From Bacteroidales bacterium (GTDB taxonomy: Bacteria; Bacteroidota; Bacteroidia; Bacteroidales; UBA932), in contig JAFQFD010000017.1 of NCBI GenBank assembly GCA_017415715.1, positions 1 to 52,367 on the forward strand: 52,367 nucleotides of DNA, in the 5' to 3' direction. Of this stretch, positions 10,795-18,472 are shown piece after piece. The translations under genes were made by a program, and so were the position numbers. Position 1 is the stretch's first letter. Every line of letters begins with the position of its first letter. Under the pieces are notes generated by a model. It was not told the DNA's origin. It worked only from the letters and a program-made list of their open reading frames with translations, and ran no database searches.

Positions 10795-11426
10795 TAGTTC
10801 TACATACCACCAAGTTCGGTGAAAATTCGCTCGTCGTTCATACCCTTTCCAGGGATTATGGACGGCGAAGCTTTCTTATACGCGGTGTCGGAAAGAAATC
10901 CAACATGTCTCTTTTCCTGCCCTTGACACTCTTGGAGGCAGATGTTGTAGAGAGCTCAAAATCAACATTATATACAGCGAAGAATCTTGTGGCTCGCCAT
11001 CCGCTGATGGGCATAAGGAACAGTGTCTATAAGAATTCCATAACTATGTTCATGAGCGAAGTGCTCTTCAGGATAGTCCGCGAAGGAGCCTATGAACAGG
11101 GACTGTATGAATGGTGCGAGAGAAACATCCTGCTGCTTGACGCCATGCAGGAAGACTTCAGCAACTTCCACATACGCTTCCTCCTTGAGCTTACCATAGC
11201 CCTGGGCTTCAGCCCGGAGGCCAAGGACCTCCTTCCGTTCGTGGGAGACCATTATGCCGTAGTCGAGCAGTTCATGAAGCTGCCGTTCGCAGACTCCATG
11301 CTCATACCTCTTACCGGACCGGTAAGAAACGAAATAGCGGAGGAAATCCTCCGCTACATAGAGTTCCACACCGAATCGGCAGTGAACATAAACTCCCTCA
11401 AAGTCCTCCGCGACCTCTTCGCCTAG
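10773..11426 (+). CDS. recO: DNA repair protein RecO
   Basis: A 217-residue RecO: N-terminal OB-fold (LIVLHTTKFGENSLVVHTLSRDYGR, then FLIRGVGKK) followed by a helical domain. RecO works with RecR to load RecA on SSB-coated gaps. It is somewhat shorter than the E. coli protein (242), and I do not see the four-cysteine zinc site found in many RecO proteins. It overlaps rdgB, so the two are translationally coupled. The transposon-flanking hairpins begin 30 bases after its stop. Confidence 0.9.
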   Translation: MVKDTELIVLHTTKFGENSLVVHTLSRDYGRRSFLIRGVGKKSNMSLFLPLTLLEADVVESSKSTLYTAKNLVARHPLMGIRNSVYKNSITMFMSEVLFRIVREGAYEQGLYEWCERNILLLDAMQEDFSNFHIRFLLELTIALGFSPEAKDLLPFVGDHYAVVEQFMKLPFADSMLIPLTGPVRNEIAEEILRYIEFHTESAVNINSLKVLRDLFA

Positions 11427-11455
11427 GTAAACCTTAGCCCATAAAGTACCCTCCC

Positions 11456-11586
11456 GTTCGTAATATTGGCTCTTTTACGGATGGGATGTACCCCAAGGTG
11501 ACCGTTATCCGTAAATCAGCTTGTTATACGGATGGGTTATCCAAATCGGGCACCGCTGTCCGTAAATCCGGTCATTTTGCGGATGG
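11456..11586. repeat. Left hairpin array (three copies) of the REPtron-like element
   Basis: Copies at 11456-11485, 11507-11537 and 11558-11586. All three end in the foot ATGG or ATGGG on the plus strand (CCAT or CCCAT read in the transposase direction). The outermost copy (core ATATTGGCT) matches the outermost right copy. The array also fills the space after recO and may serve as its terminator. Confidence 0.85.
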
Positions 11587-12513
11587 TCAGGATGATTGTT
11601 GCGGGAAAAGTTCATTAAGAATGCCGATGTCAAGTTTCAGGAGACGCCTGATCTGCTGATTGGATGCGTTATATTTGAAATGCAGCTCTTTGGACAGCTG
11701 AATCTTTTGTTCCGGGTTCAGGAGTGAAAGTTGTCTGTTGCCATAAGTGTTTTCTGCATACATAGTGGCGGCAGCATACATTTCCTCATCAGTAAGAAAT
11801 ACGGAATCCTTTAATCTTTGAGCAATCTGGCTGAAGGCTTCTGCATTGCGTGTCAATGAGTTGAAGTAGCTTCGTGCATCTCTGAACATGCTTTCTCCAA
11901 TGTCGGTTCTGCAGAAGGAAGGTATGAAAACAATGTCACCAAAGAACTTCAGATCTTCAATCAACCTGATCTCACGGAAATGAGTCAGTTCTCTTGCCTT
12001 GTTGAATCCCAATTCTCTTAAAGATCTAGCTGGTAAACGATTAAAGTATGGCTGGAAGAATGCACATCCGCCGCCCCATGGGTAGTTGAAAGGGGTAAAT
12101 TGAGGATTGGCGACAAACGCATTACGGTTTGCATAAATGATCTCATTCCGGAGAGCATTCAGAGTTTCGATGGGCAGAATGTCAGCCTTGAATGCATCCC
12201 AATTGATTATCCTTCCATTTGTTTTGAGGATTCTCCGGAGACGTGCCTTGAATCTCTCGAAAAGTTCCAGACAGTCTTCTGCCTCCCCGTTCAATATCAT
12301 ATGAATATGATTGCTCATCAATTCGAATGTGATGATCCTGACTTTCTTGAACAGTACTGCTGCGACAGCAAGGGCTGTCATTGCTATCTTGAAGTCTTCT
12401 TCAGTGCAAAGGAAATCCTCCATGACCCTGCCGTCTGTATACAGATGCCAGAATGGTCCGGACTTCTCAAAGATTCTCTCACATTCCCTTTCTTTTTCTG
12501 CAAATGTCAACAT
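11587..12513 (-). CDS. Y1/HUH transposase-family protein (REP-associated tyrosine transposase, RAYT)
   Basis: A 308-residue protein with the HUH nuclease motif MSNHIHMIL (His69 and His71) and a downstream tyrosine in RNEIIYANRNAFV (Tyr127), the expected nucleophile that would form a 5'-phosphotyrosine with single-stranded DNA. The long C-terminal part ends with a helix-turn-helix-like stretch (LHFKYNASNQQIRRLLKL, about 273-290), as in RAYT groups that carry an extra DNA-binding domain. IS200/IS605 enzymes are smaller (about 150 residues), so a domesticated RAYT is more likely than a simple insertion sequence. It lies 10 bases after a small ORF on the same strand, is flanked by hairpins and looks intact. 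Confidence 0.82.
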   Translation of the reverse strand: MLTFAEKERECERIFEKSGPFWHLYTDGRVMEDFLCTEEDFKIAMTALAVAAVLFKKVRIITFELMSNHIHMILNGEAEDCLELFERFKARLRRILKTNGRIINWDAFKADILPIETLNALRNEIIYANRNAFVANPQFTPFNYPWGGGCAFFQPYFNRLPARSLRELGFNKARELTHFREIRLIEDLKFFGDIVFIPSFCRTDIGESMFRDARSYFNSLTRNAEAFSQIAQRLKDSVFLTDEEMYAAATMYAENTYGNRQLSLLNPEQKIQLSKELHFKYNASNQQIRRLLKLDIGILNELFPQQSS

Positions 12514-12523
12514 AGAATCTCGA

Positions 12524-12760
12524 TTACTTTCCGGAACATTGTGGCTTGAAAGGACGTCTCAACTTGATGACAACTTCTTCTTTGACATTGTATATATGTC
12601 TGAATAACCGGACAGCATCCCGCAATGTCCATGCGGAGGCAATTGCGGAAGCCTCTCTTTGCGGGCAGAATACCGTATAAGCTGTGTGTGGCATATTTGA
12701 CTCGGTGTCAAATGCCGGTACGGTCTTCACGTCAAGATAAATGATTTCCGTCGTTTCCAT
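12524..12760 (-). CDS. Hypothetical protein upstream of the RAYT gene
   Basis: A 78-residue soluble-looking protein (METTEIIYLDVKTVPAFDTE at the start, with a basic C-terminus IKLRRPFKP). I do not recognise the family. The ATG at 12760 is preferred to a TTG two codons earlier. It follows a good promoter at 12837-12866 and precedes the transposase gene by 10 bases, so the two share a transcript and both lie inside the hairpin-bounded element. A role as accessory or regulatory partner is a guess from position only. Confidence 0.6.
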   Translation of the reverse strand: METTEIIYLDVKTVPAFDTESNMPHTAYTVFCPQREASAIASAWTLRDAVRLFRHIYNVKEEVVIKLRRPFKPQCSGK

Positions 12761-12836
12761 AATCAAATGTCGAATAAGTTTTCAGTTTGCTGCCATTTGA
12801 TCGTGGATGGCGAACCAGAACAGTTCAAAGATGGAA

Positions 12837-12866
12837 CAAATATAGACTTAATATTCGGAATAACAA
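12837..12866 (-). promoter_or_regulatory. Promoter of the small ORF-RAYT unit
   Basis: On the minus strand, TTG (12866-12864), a 19-base spacer, then TATATTTG (12844-12837): both parts of the Bacteroidota promoter are present. It lies inside the hairpin arrays, so the element carries its own promoter. The rest of the gap 12767-13077 is AT-rich sequence and the right hairpin array. Confidence 0.65.
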
Positions 12867-12892
12867 TAGTTTACAATCATAATTCCTTATCA

Positions 12893-13026
12893 TGTCCGTA
12901 AAAATGCCCATTTTACGGATAGCCTGCCCTTATCGGGCACCGCTGTCCGTAAATCCGGTCATTTTGCGGATGGCATGCTTCCAAATGATCTTGTTGTCCG
13001 TAATATTGGCTGTTATACGGATGGGT
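12893..13026. repeat. Right hairpin array (three copies) of the REPtron-like element
   Basis: Copies at 12893-12922, 12945-12973 and 12996-13026, related to the left array. The middle copy lies in the exact 42-bp repeat of the left innermost copy. The first copy has ATAG instead of ATGG at its foot, the only departure among the six. Confidence 0.85.
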
Positions 13027-13077
13027 TAAGGAATGGACTGGTCAGTCTCATTGATGGGTGATGAAGTGGTGCCTGTG

Positions 13078-13302
13078 TCAGCGGCCTTCGTTGCGGATGT
13101 CCTCGCGGATCTTCTCTGAACTGTCCCCAAGGATTGCCAATAGGACGATTGTCCATAGAGGTTGGAGTATCCATGTGAGAATCACCCATCCCAATGCGCT
13201 GCGGCCACGGTTCCGGGCCATATTGGCAGGGATGTGAATCCAGAAGATGTATCCGATGATAAGTGCAATTATACACACTATCCAAATAGCAGAGTCATCC
13301 AT
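13078..13302 (-). CDS. Small two-helix membrane protein, hypothetical
   Basis: A 74-residue protein with two hydrophobic segments (about residues 6-24 and 36-58) separated by the basic loop NMARNRGRSALGW and a charged tail (SSEKIREDIRNEGR). Short proteins with this RNRGRSALGW pattern are common unclassified membrane proteins in Bacteroidota, and no function is known to me. The 21-base spacing to the U32 gene upstream on the same strand suggests cotranscription. Confidence 0.6.
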   Translation of the reverse strand: MDDSAIWIVCIIALIIGYIFWIHIPANMARNRGRSALGWVILTWILQPLWTIVLLAILGDSSEKIREDIRNEGR

Positions 13303-13323
13303 ATACTTAGTGAATCATAGGTG

Positions 13324-14652
13324 TTAGACTTCAGGCCAGATGTAGACTTTGTCGCTGCGGCGCAGGCGGGTCTCCTCTATGGCGCGGCAGGCCTGCTCGC
13401 TGCAGCCGTCGCCGCAGAGGCTGAGCGCCTCTTCGCGTGCTCCCGGAACCACCTTGCTCCAGTCGATAGGTATTGAGCAATATATGCCTTTGGCAGCTTC
13501 CTGGACAGGTTTCAGGTCCACTCTGATCTCAGGAACGGTGTATTCGATGCATCCTGATGTAGGACCGATGATCAGAATCTTATCTCCGACCTTGAGTGTG
13601 TTTGACTCAACCAGGATCTCTGCCACTCCGAGCTTGCCGAACCAGTTGGTGATCTTTCCGCAATATGCCTTCTTGCGTGTGGCTGTGCTTCCGTATACGT
13701 CGCACCACTCGCCGAGGCGCGCTCCCTGATAGTATCCGTCCCAGAATCCTCTGTTGAAAACCTCCTCGAGTTCTGCCTTGAATGATGCACCGAGCTCAGG
13801 GGTGTATGTGCCGTCGCAGACGGCGTCAGCTGCGCGGCGGTAGCATGACGCCACGCGCTTTACATACTCAGCCGAACGTGCGCGTCCTTCGATCTTGAAC
13901 ACAGTCACACCAGCGTCGATGATCTTGTCCATGAACTCTATGGTGCAGAGGTCCTTTGGCGACATTATATATTTGTTGTCGATCTCCAGCTGCATGCCTG
14001 TCTCCCTGTCTTCCACCTTGTATGCGCGGCGGCAGAGCTGGTAGCATGAGCCGCGGTTGGCTGATGCTCCGTATTCATGCAGGCTGAGGTAGCACTTGCC
14101 TGAAATGGCCATGCAGAGCGCTCCGTGGGCGAACATCTCGATCTCGACAAGTCGTCCCGAAGGTCCGCAGATCTGGTCTCTGTCGATGATGGCCTTGATG
14201 TCCTTGACCTGTCCGAGATTGAGCTCGCGGGCCAGCACGATGACATCGGCAAACTGTGCATAGAATCTCAGAGCCTCCGCATTCGATATGCTGAGCTGAG
14301 TGGAAATATGCACTTCCACGCCTATCTGACGGGCATATATGATGGCTGCCATGTCTGAGGCGATCACCGCGGTGATGCCTGCAGCCTTGGCCGCATCCAG
14401 CGTGCGCTTCATGTCCTCCAGGTCTTCTCCGAAGAGTGCGATGTTGAGGGTCAGGTAGGTCTTTACACCATATTTTGAACATATGTCGACGATCTCCTGC
14501 AGGTCGGTCATCTTGAAGTTGTTCGCCGAATGCGAACGCATGTTCAGTTTCTCCACTCCGAAATAGACCGAATCAGCACCTCCCTGAATGGCTGCATGCA
14601 GACATTCGAAATTGCCCGCAGGGGCCATTATCTCTAGTTTCTTTTTCTCCAT
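13324..14652 (-). CDS. Peptidase U32-family protein, TrhP-like
   Basis: A 442-residue U32 protein. It begins MEKKKLEIMAPAGNFECLHA and continues with GGADSVYFGVEKLNMR, the family motif EIEMFAHGALCMAISGKC and the cysteine-bearing GSCYQLCRRAY. By length it matches E. coli TrhP (YegQ, about 450), which with prephenate helps hydroxylate U34 of tRNAs, rather than the longer RlhA; the assignment is by family. The frame is open 42 codons further upstream, but that extension reads through a dispersed repeat, so the ATG at 14652 is chosen. Confidence 0.85.
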   Translation of the reverse strand: MEKKKLEIMAPAGNFECLHAAIQGGADSVYFGVEKLNMRSHSANNFKMTDLQEIVDICSKYGVKTYLTLNIALFGEDLEDMKRTLDAAKAAGITAVIASDMAAIIYARQIGVEVHISTQLSISNAEALRFYAQFADVIVLARELNLGQVKDIKAIIDRDQICGPSGRLVEIEMFAHGALCMAISGKCYLSLHEYGASANRGSCYQLCRRAYKVEDRETGMQLEIDNKYIMSPKDLCTIEFMDKIIDAGVTVFKIEGRARSAEYVKRVASCYRRAADAVCDGTYTPELGASFKAELEEVFNRGFWDGYYQGARLGEWCDVYGSTATRKKAYCGKITNWFGKLGVAEILVESNTLKVGDKILIIGPTSGCIEYTVPEIRVDLKPVQEAAKGIYCSIPIDWSKVVPGAREEALSLCGDGCSEQACRAIEETRLRRSDKVYIWPEV

Positions 14653-14656
14653 ATTC

Positions 14657-14690
14657 TTGAAAGATCCCCTTGACTTCGCTCGGGATGACA
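14657..14690 (-). repeat. Dispersed intergenic repeat (GTCATCCCGAGCGAAG type)
   Basis: On the minus strand this reads GTCATCCCGAGCGAAG followed by TCAAGGGGATCT, a repeat type scattered between genes in many Bacteroidota. It fills the 43-base gap between the polyprenyl synthase and U32 genes without breaking either. Similar GTCATT-type sequences occur at 33386, 40267 and 47314. Confidence 0.5.
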
Positions 14691-14695
14691 AGTTG

Positions 14696-15682
14696 TTATT
14701 TTGTTCTTCCGATAAGTTTCTTTGCGTAGTTTTCAAGAAGTCCGTATGCTTCAGGCTGCAGGTCAAGGGCGACGGCATGCGAGAGCGACTGGCTGTGGAA
14801 TCTTACGATTTCCTGCTTAGCCTCTTCTGCGACTTCAAGCTCGGCGTAGATTGCTTTGACAGTGGCTATCTTAGCCTCCTTTTCCTGATCAGTGTCTATC
14901 GGCATGGCCATGGCCTCAAGCAGCTTGGCGCGTGTTTCCTCTGATGCCTTCTCGAAAGCTCTGGTCATAAGCCAGCTCTTCTTGTTGTTGAGGATGTCGC
15001 CTCCGATCGCCTTGCCGAACACCTTCGGATCTCCATAAGTGTCAAGCCAGTCATCAGCGATCTGGAATGCGATTCCGAGGTCGTATCCATATTTATAAAG
15101 AAGCTCTGCCTCATGGTCGGATGCTCCTGCTATGATTGCACCCATCTTCGCCGAGCATGCGATGAGGACTGCCGTCTTCAGCCCGATCATCTTCAGATAA
15201 TCGGCCATAGGCACGAAGTCCATATCCTCGAAATCCATGTCGTACTGCTGTCCTTCGCATACTTCTGCCGCTGTCTTAGAAAACAGCTCCAGTGCCTTTG
15301 GAAGCACTCCAGCCGGTGCTTTCGCCATCAGCTTGTAGCTCTCGATGGACATCACGTCGCCGGAAAGGATAGCCGTGTTTTCGTCCCACTTGCGGTACAC
15401 CGTCGGCACTCCGCGCCTTACGTCCGCCTTGTCCATGATGTCGTCATGGATCAGCGTGAAGCTGTGGAAGACCTCCATGGCGGCAGCGGGCGAGAGGATC
15501 TCCTCGCAGAATGCGTCCTTGTAAAGGGCGTAGGCTGTGAGGCAGAGACGCGGGCGGATGCGCTTTCCGCCGATCTCCATCATGTATCTCAACGGGTCAT
15601 AGAGCCCGCGGGGCTCCTGTGTGAAGGTCAGATTGCCGAACAGTTCCTTGATGGCTGAGTCGATATGGTTTTCCTGAATCAT
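14696..15682 (-). CDS. Short-chain polyprenyl diphosphate synthase
   Basis: A 328-residue trans-prenyltransferase condensing isopentenyl diphosphate onto allylic diphosphates. The first aspartate motif is DDIMD (80-84) in HSFTLIHDDIMDKADVRRG, the second DDWLD (210-214). The first motif is DDxxD without the two-residue insertion of bacterial type II FPP synthases, and Phe75 is five residues before it, which points to a short (C15-C20) product; this is inference. A GTG at 15703 would extend the frame by 7 codons but lies inside the -7 promoter box, so the ATG at 15682 is used. Confidence 0.88.
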   Translation of the reverse strand: MIQENHIDSAIKELFGNLTFTQEPRGLYDPLRYMMEIGGKRIRPRLCLTAYALYKDAFCEEILSPAAAMEVFHSFTLIHDDIMDKADVRRGVPTVYRKWDENTAILSGDVMSIESYKLMAKAPAGVLPKALELFSKTAAEVCEGQQYDMDFEDMDFVPMADYLKMIGLKTAVLIACSAKMGAIIAGASDHEAELLYKYGYDLGIAFQIADDWLDTYGDPKVFGKAIGGDILNNKKSWLMTRAFEKASEETRAKLLEAMAMPIDTDQEKEAKIATVKAIYAELEVAEEAKQEIVRFHSQSLSHAVALDLQPEAYGLLENYAKKLIGRTK

Positions 15683-15702
15683 AATGTTGCTTCTATATCC
15701 CA

Positions 15703-15710
15703 CAAAGGTA
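15703..15710 (-). promoter_or_regulatory. Promoter -7 box of the polyprenyl synthase gene
   Basis: Reads TACCTTTG on the minus strand, 20 bases before the ATG at 15682. It faces the rsgA promoter box at 15732 in the opposite direction, and the two are 21 bases apart. Confidence 0.6.
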
Positions 15711-15731
15711 ATGATAAAAACGGAAATTCTT

Positions 15732-15739
15732 TATCTTTG
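15732..15739 (+). promoter_or_regulatory. Promoter -7 box of rsgA-MATE
   Basis: TATCTTTG matches TAnnTTTG. With the rsgA ATG at 15904 it gives an unusually long leader of about 160 bases, whereas most genes in this window have leaders under 70. No riboswitch fold is recognisable by eye. Confidence 0.55.
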
Positions 15740-15903
15740 CAATTCAATTGCTTTTTTCTTTGCGTTGCGGACGGACTGGTGTGACATGGGAATGTGAAAA
15801 CTTGATACGCCGCTATTGAAAACAAGACAATTTTGATAAAAAACAGTGCGGTGTGATATGAAACAGATGATTTGTGTCACGCCTTCCCAAGAAGATATAT
15901 ATT

Positions 15904-16932
15904 ATGATCATAAAAGGACAAGCTACGGTTGTGAAACATACGGGAAGCCATTATCTGCTGTCCCGTCTGCCGGAGTGGGACATGTTCCCCGCTGTGTTGA
16001 GGGGAAAGATCAGGTTGAAAGGAAGTACGGCTACAAATCCGGTCGCTGTAGGGGATGTCGTGAATTTCGAGGCTGAGGTGCCGGAAGGTATTGCTGAGCA
16101 GGAACTTGCTGCGTATGTGACCCCCGAGAACACAGCTGTGATCACATCTGTGGAGCCGCGCAGAAACTATATCATACGCAAGTCCACAAATCTGTCACGC
16201 CAGTCGCATATCATAGCGGCCAACCTTGACCGTGCGTTTCTGGTGATCACCTTGGACTTTCCTCAGGTGAAGCTTCCGTTTCTGGACAGACTCCTGGTTA
16301 CATGTGAGGTATATAATGTGCCGCCAGTGATCGTCCTCAACAAGTGTGACCTATATGGTCCGGAACACCAGGAAATGCTGGAGGCCTTCCGAGAGATATA
16401 TGAAGGCGCAGGATATCCGATAATCGAAGTCTCGGCGCACACAGGTCAGGGGGTAGACCGTCTGCGTGACATTGTTTCAGGCAGGATGCTTCCGGACGGG
16501 AATGTCAATGAGGACTATGATCCGGCAAAACCTCATGTGTCGCTGTTTTCGGGCGTATCGGGTGTCGGCAAGTCGTCGCTCATAAAGGCCCTTGACCCGT
16601 CACTTGATCCGAAGGTCGGAGAGATATCGGACGTGCACCTGCAGGGAAAGCATACGACTACATTCTATGAGATGTACTCATTGACATCAGGTGGTTTCAT
16701 CGTAGACACTCCTGGTCTGCGCGGCTTCGGCCTCGTGGACCTGAAGAAGGAAGAGATCGCGCTCTATTTCCCTGAAATGCTCAAGGCGGCGCAGAACTGC
16801 CGCTTCACTCCATGCACCCATACTCACGAGCCGGGCTGCGCCGTAAAAGAGGCCGTGGAGGCTGGTGAGATCAGCTATGACAGGTATTCGTCTTACCTCG
16901 GCATGCTGGATGAGGAGGGTAAATATCGATGA
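15904..16932 (+). CDS. rsgA: Ribosome small-subunit-dependent GTPase A
   Basis: A 342-residue circularly permuted GTPase that acts in late 30S assembly. An N-terminal OB-fold precedes a G domain with motifs in permuted order: NKCD (146-149), P-loop GVSGVGKS (217-224), DTPG (268-271). A C-terminal zinc site follows (Cys299, Cys304, His306, Cys312). The frame is open to a GTG at 15874, but the ATG at 15904 gives the usual short N-terminus. The stop overlaps the MATE start by 4 bases. Confidence 0.94.
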   Translation: MIIKGQATVVKHTGSHYLLSRLPEWDMFPAVLRGKIRLKGSTATNPVAVGDVVNFEAEVPEGIAEQELAAYVTPENTAVITSVEPRRNYIIRKSTNLSRQSHIIAANLDRAFLVITLDFPQVKLPFLDRLLVTCEVYNVPPVIVLNKCDLYGPEHQEMLEAFREIYEGAGYPIIEVSAHTGQGVDRLRDIVSGRMLPDGNVNEDYDPAKPHVSLFSGVSGVGKSSLIKALDPSLDPKVGEISDVHLQGKHTTTFYEMYSLTSGGFIVDTPGLRGFGLVDLKKEEIALYFPEMLKAAQNCRFTPCTHTHEPGCAVKEAVEAGEISYDRYSSYLGMLDEEGKYR

Positions 16933-18317
16933 AAGAAATCAACAGGGACATATTGAAATTGGCTATACCGAGTATTCTGGCCAATATCACCGTGCCGATT
17001 GTAGGCATGGTCGACATCGCCGTCGCCGGGCATCTTGATGCCAGCGCGGCGACGATGATCGGCGGCATCGCCATAGGCTCGATGCTCTTCGACCTGCTCT
17101 ACTGGAACTTCGGCTTCCTCCGTGTCGGCACCGGCGGGCTGGCCGCACAGGCCTTCGGCCGCGGCGACCGCAGGGAGTGCGCGAAGGTGCTGCTGCGCGC
17201 CCTGGGCATCGCTCTGGCCAGCGCCGTGGTCCTCATAGCCATACAATGGCTGTTTGTCAAGGCGGCTTTCCTGGTAGTGGACAGCACGCTTGAAGTACGT
17301 GCTCTTGCATCACAATATTTCCACATCCGCATATGGGCTGCTCCCGCGACATTGAGCCTGATGGCCTTCAAAGGCTGGTTCATAGGCATGCAGGACAGCG
17401 TGAGCCCTATGTTTACAGATTTCACGGTCAATGGAATGAACATTCTGATGAGCATAATATTGGCCTTGGGATTCAGCATAGGGGGCTGGCATTATGAGGG
17501 CATGGGTTTCAGCGGAGTGGCAGTGGGAACAGTCGTCGCACAGTATTCCGGATTGCTTGTCGCATTGATTCTTCTTCTGTTCAAATATTTCCGCAATACG
17601 CTTTCGCATCTTGACCGTGCCGGTCTGAAGACCATTTTTACCGGAGGTGAGACCCGCCGCTTTTTCAGCATGAACACTGACCTTTTCGTACGTTCGCTCT
17701 GTTTCATAGCAATATACATCGGCTTTACCGTCATATCTGCAAGATACGGCGACCTGCTTCTTGCAGTGAGCTCGATAATGATGAAGCTTCTGATGATATT
17801 CTCATATTTCACTGACGGATTCGCATACGCAGGCGAGGCTCTCACCGGCCGATATATCGGCGCACGCGACAGCCAGATGCTCCGTCAGACGGTGAAATGG
17901 ACCTTTATCTGGAGCATGTCTATTGCAGTGATATTCATGGGGATATATCAGTTTGCCGGCGTCCCTATGCTCCGCATGATGACTTCCGATCTGGCGGTCA
18001 TCGAAGCGTCGAAGGAATACCTCCCGTGGCTCCTGCTCATGCCGGTAGCCGGCTGCGCCGCCTTCACCTGGGACGGCATATACATAGGCGCCACCGCATC
18101 AAAGGCGATGCGCAACTCGATGCTCTGGGCGACGGTCTGCTTCGCCGGCCTCTGGGCCGTCGGCATCCTCCTCCTCCGCTGGCTCGGAGCCTCCCTGGAC
18201 GCCTCCGTCTATGGCCGCATGGCCATGCACATCCTCATGGCGGCATACTTCGCCCACCTCCTCGCCCGCACGGTCTATCTTTCGGTGAAATATCGCTCCA
18301 ATGTTTGCTGTAACTAG
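16929..18317 (+). CDS. MATE-family efflux transporter (DinF-like)
   Basis: A 462-residue inner-membrane protein with about 12 hydrophobic helices in two halves. The N-terminal half starts with ILKLAIPSILANITVPIVGMVDIAVAGHL, the family pattern for helix 1-2. MATE proteins export drugs or metabolites using proton or sodium gradients; the substrate is unknown. It overlaps rsgA by 4 bases (ATGA) and should be cotranscribed. Codons near its 5' and 3' ends are GC-rich, with long antisense frames that are not genes. Confidence 0.9.
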   Translation: MKEINRDILKLAIPSILANITVPIVGMVDIAVAGHLDASAATMIGGIAIGSMLFDLLYWNFGFLRVGTGGLAAQAFGRGDRRECAKVLLRALGIALASAVVLIAIQWLFVKAAFLVVDSTLEVRALASQYFHIRIWAAPATLSLMAFKGWFIGMQDSVSPMFTDFTVNGMNILMSIILALGFSIGGWHYEGMGFSGVAVGTVVAQYSGLLVALILLLFKYFRNTLSHLDRAGLKTIFTGGETRRFFSMNTDLFVRSLCFIAIYIGFTVISARYGDLLLAVSSIMMKLLMIFSYFTDGFAYAGEALTGRYIGARDSQMLRQTVKWTFIWSMSIAVIFMGIYQFAGVPMLRMMTSDLAVIEASKEYLPWLLLMPVAGCAAFTWDGIYIGATASKAMRNSMLWATVCFAGLWAVGILLLRWLGASLDASVYGRMAMHILMAAYFAHLLARTVYLSVKYRSNVCCN

Positions 18318-18413
18318 TTGAATCACAGTGGCTTGATATGCTTAGCCTGCCTTCCTTGACATGCAGGCTAGGTTGTTGATGTGACTGGTAGTCAATGTGT
18401 TATGTGTGACGCA
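18310..18413. repeat. Intergenic inverted-repeat element, copy R2
   Basis: A central hairpin TAGCCTGC / GCAGGCTA (18353-18370) flanked by inverted, imperfect arms: TAACTAGTTGA on the left and, in reverse complement, TAACACATTGA on the right. The right arm resembles the left flank of the palindrome at 22672. It overlaps the last codons of the MATE gene and may act as its terminator. Confidence 0.55.
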
Positions 18414-18424
18414 AGGTCGTTATT

Positions 18425-18454
18425 TTGCGATTTCTGCAATGTTTTATAACTTTG
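18425..18454 (+). promoter_or_regulatory. Promoter of the OPA transporter gene
   Basis: TTG (18425-18427, within TTTTG), a 19-base spacer and TAACTTTG (18447-18454) form a complete Bacteroidota promoter. It decides the start of the downstream gene in favour of the ATG at 18473 over a TTG at 18425. Confidence 0.7.
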
Positions 18455-18472
18455 TATGATTTTGGCAACGAT

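Larger units (their letters stand above)
11456..13026. mobile_element. REPtron-like element: Y1 transposase gene plus small ORF between hairpin arrays
   Basis: Six related imperfect hairpins of 29-31 bp (general form TCCGTAA, about 14 variable bases, TTACGGATGG) lie as three copies on each side of a two-gene minus-strand unit. Left copies are at 11456-11485, 11507-11537 and 11558-11586; right copies at 12893-12922, 12945-12973 and 12996-13026. A 42-bp block (11545-11586) is repeated exactly at 12932-12973. The innermost left hairpin ends on the base before the transposase stop codon. This is the arrangement known for REP-associated tyrosine transposases (RAYTs). Assigning this particular hairpin family to this enzyme is inference from position. 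Confidence 0.8.

Noticed and set aside
12100-12549. 149-codon plus-strand frame opposite the transposase gene
   Set aside because: It is fully antisense to the RAYT gene, which has clear HUH and tyrosine motifs. No promoter box or family match was seen.
15740-15903. Riboswitch or leader peptide in the long rsgA 5' region
   Set aside because: The leader is long, but no conserved riboswitch core could be recognised, and the small frame starting at 15846 runs into rsgA out of frame.
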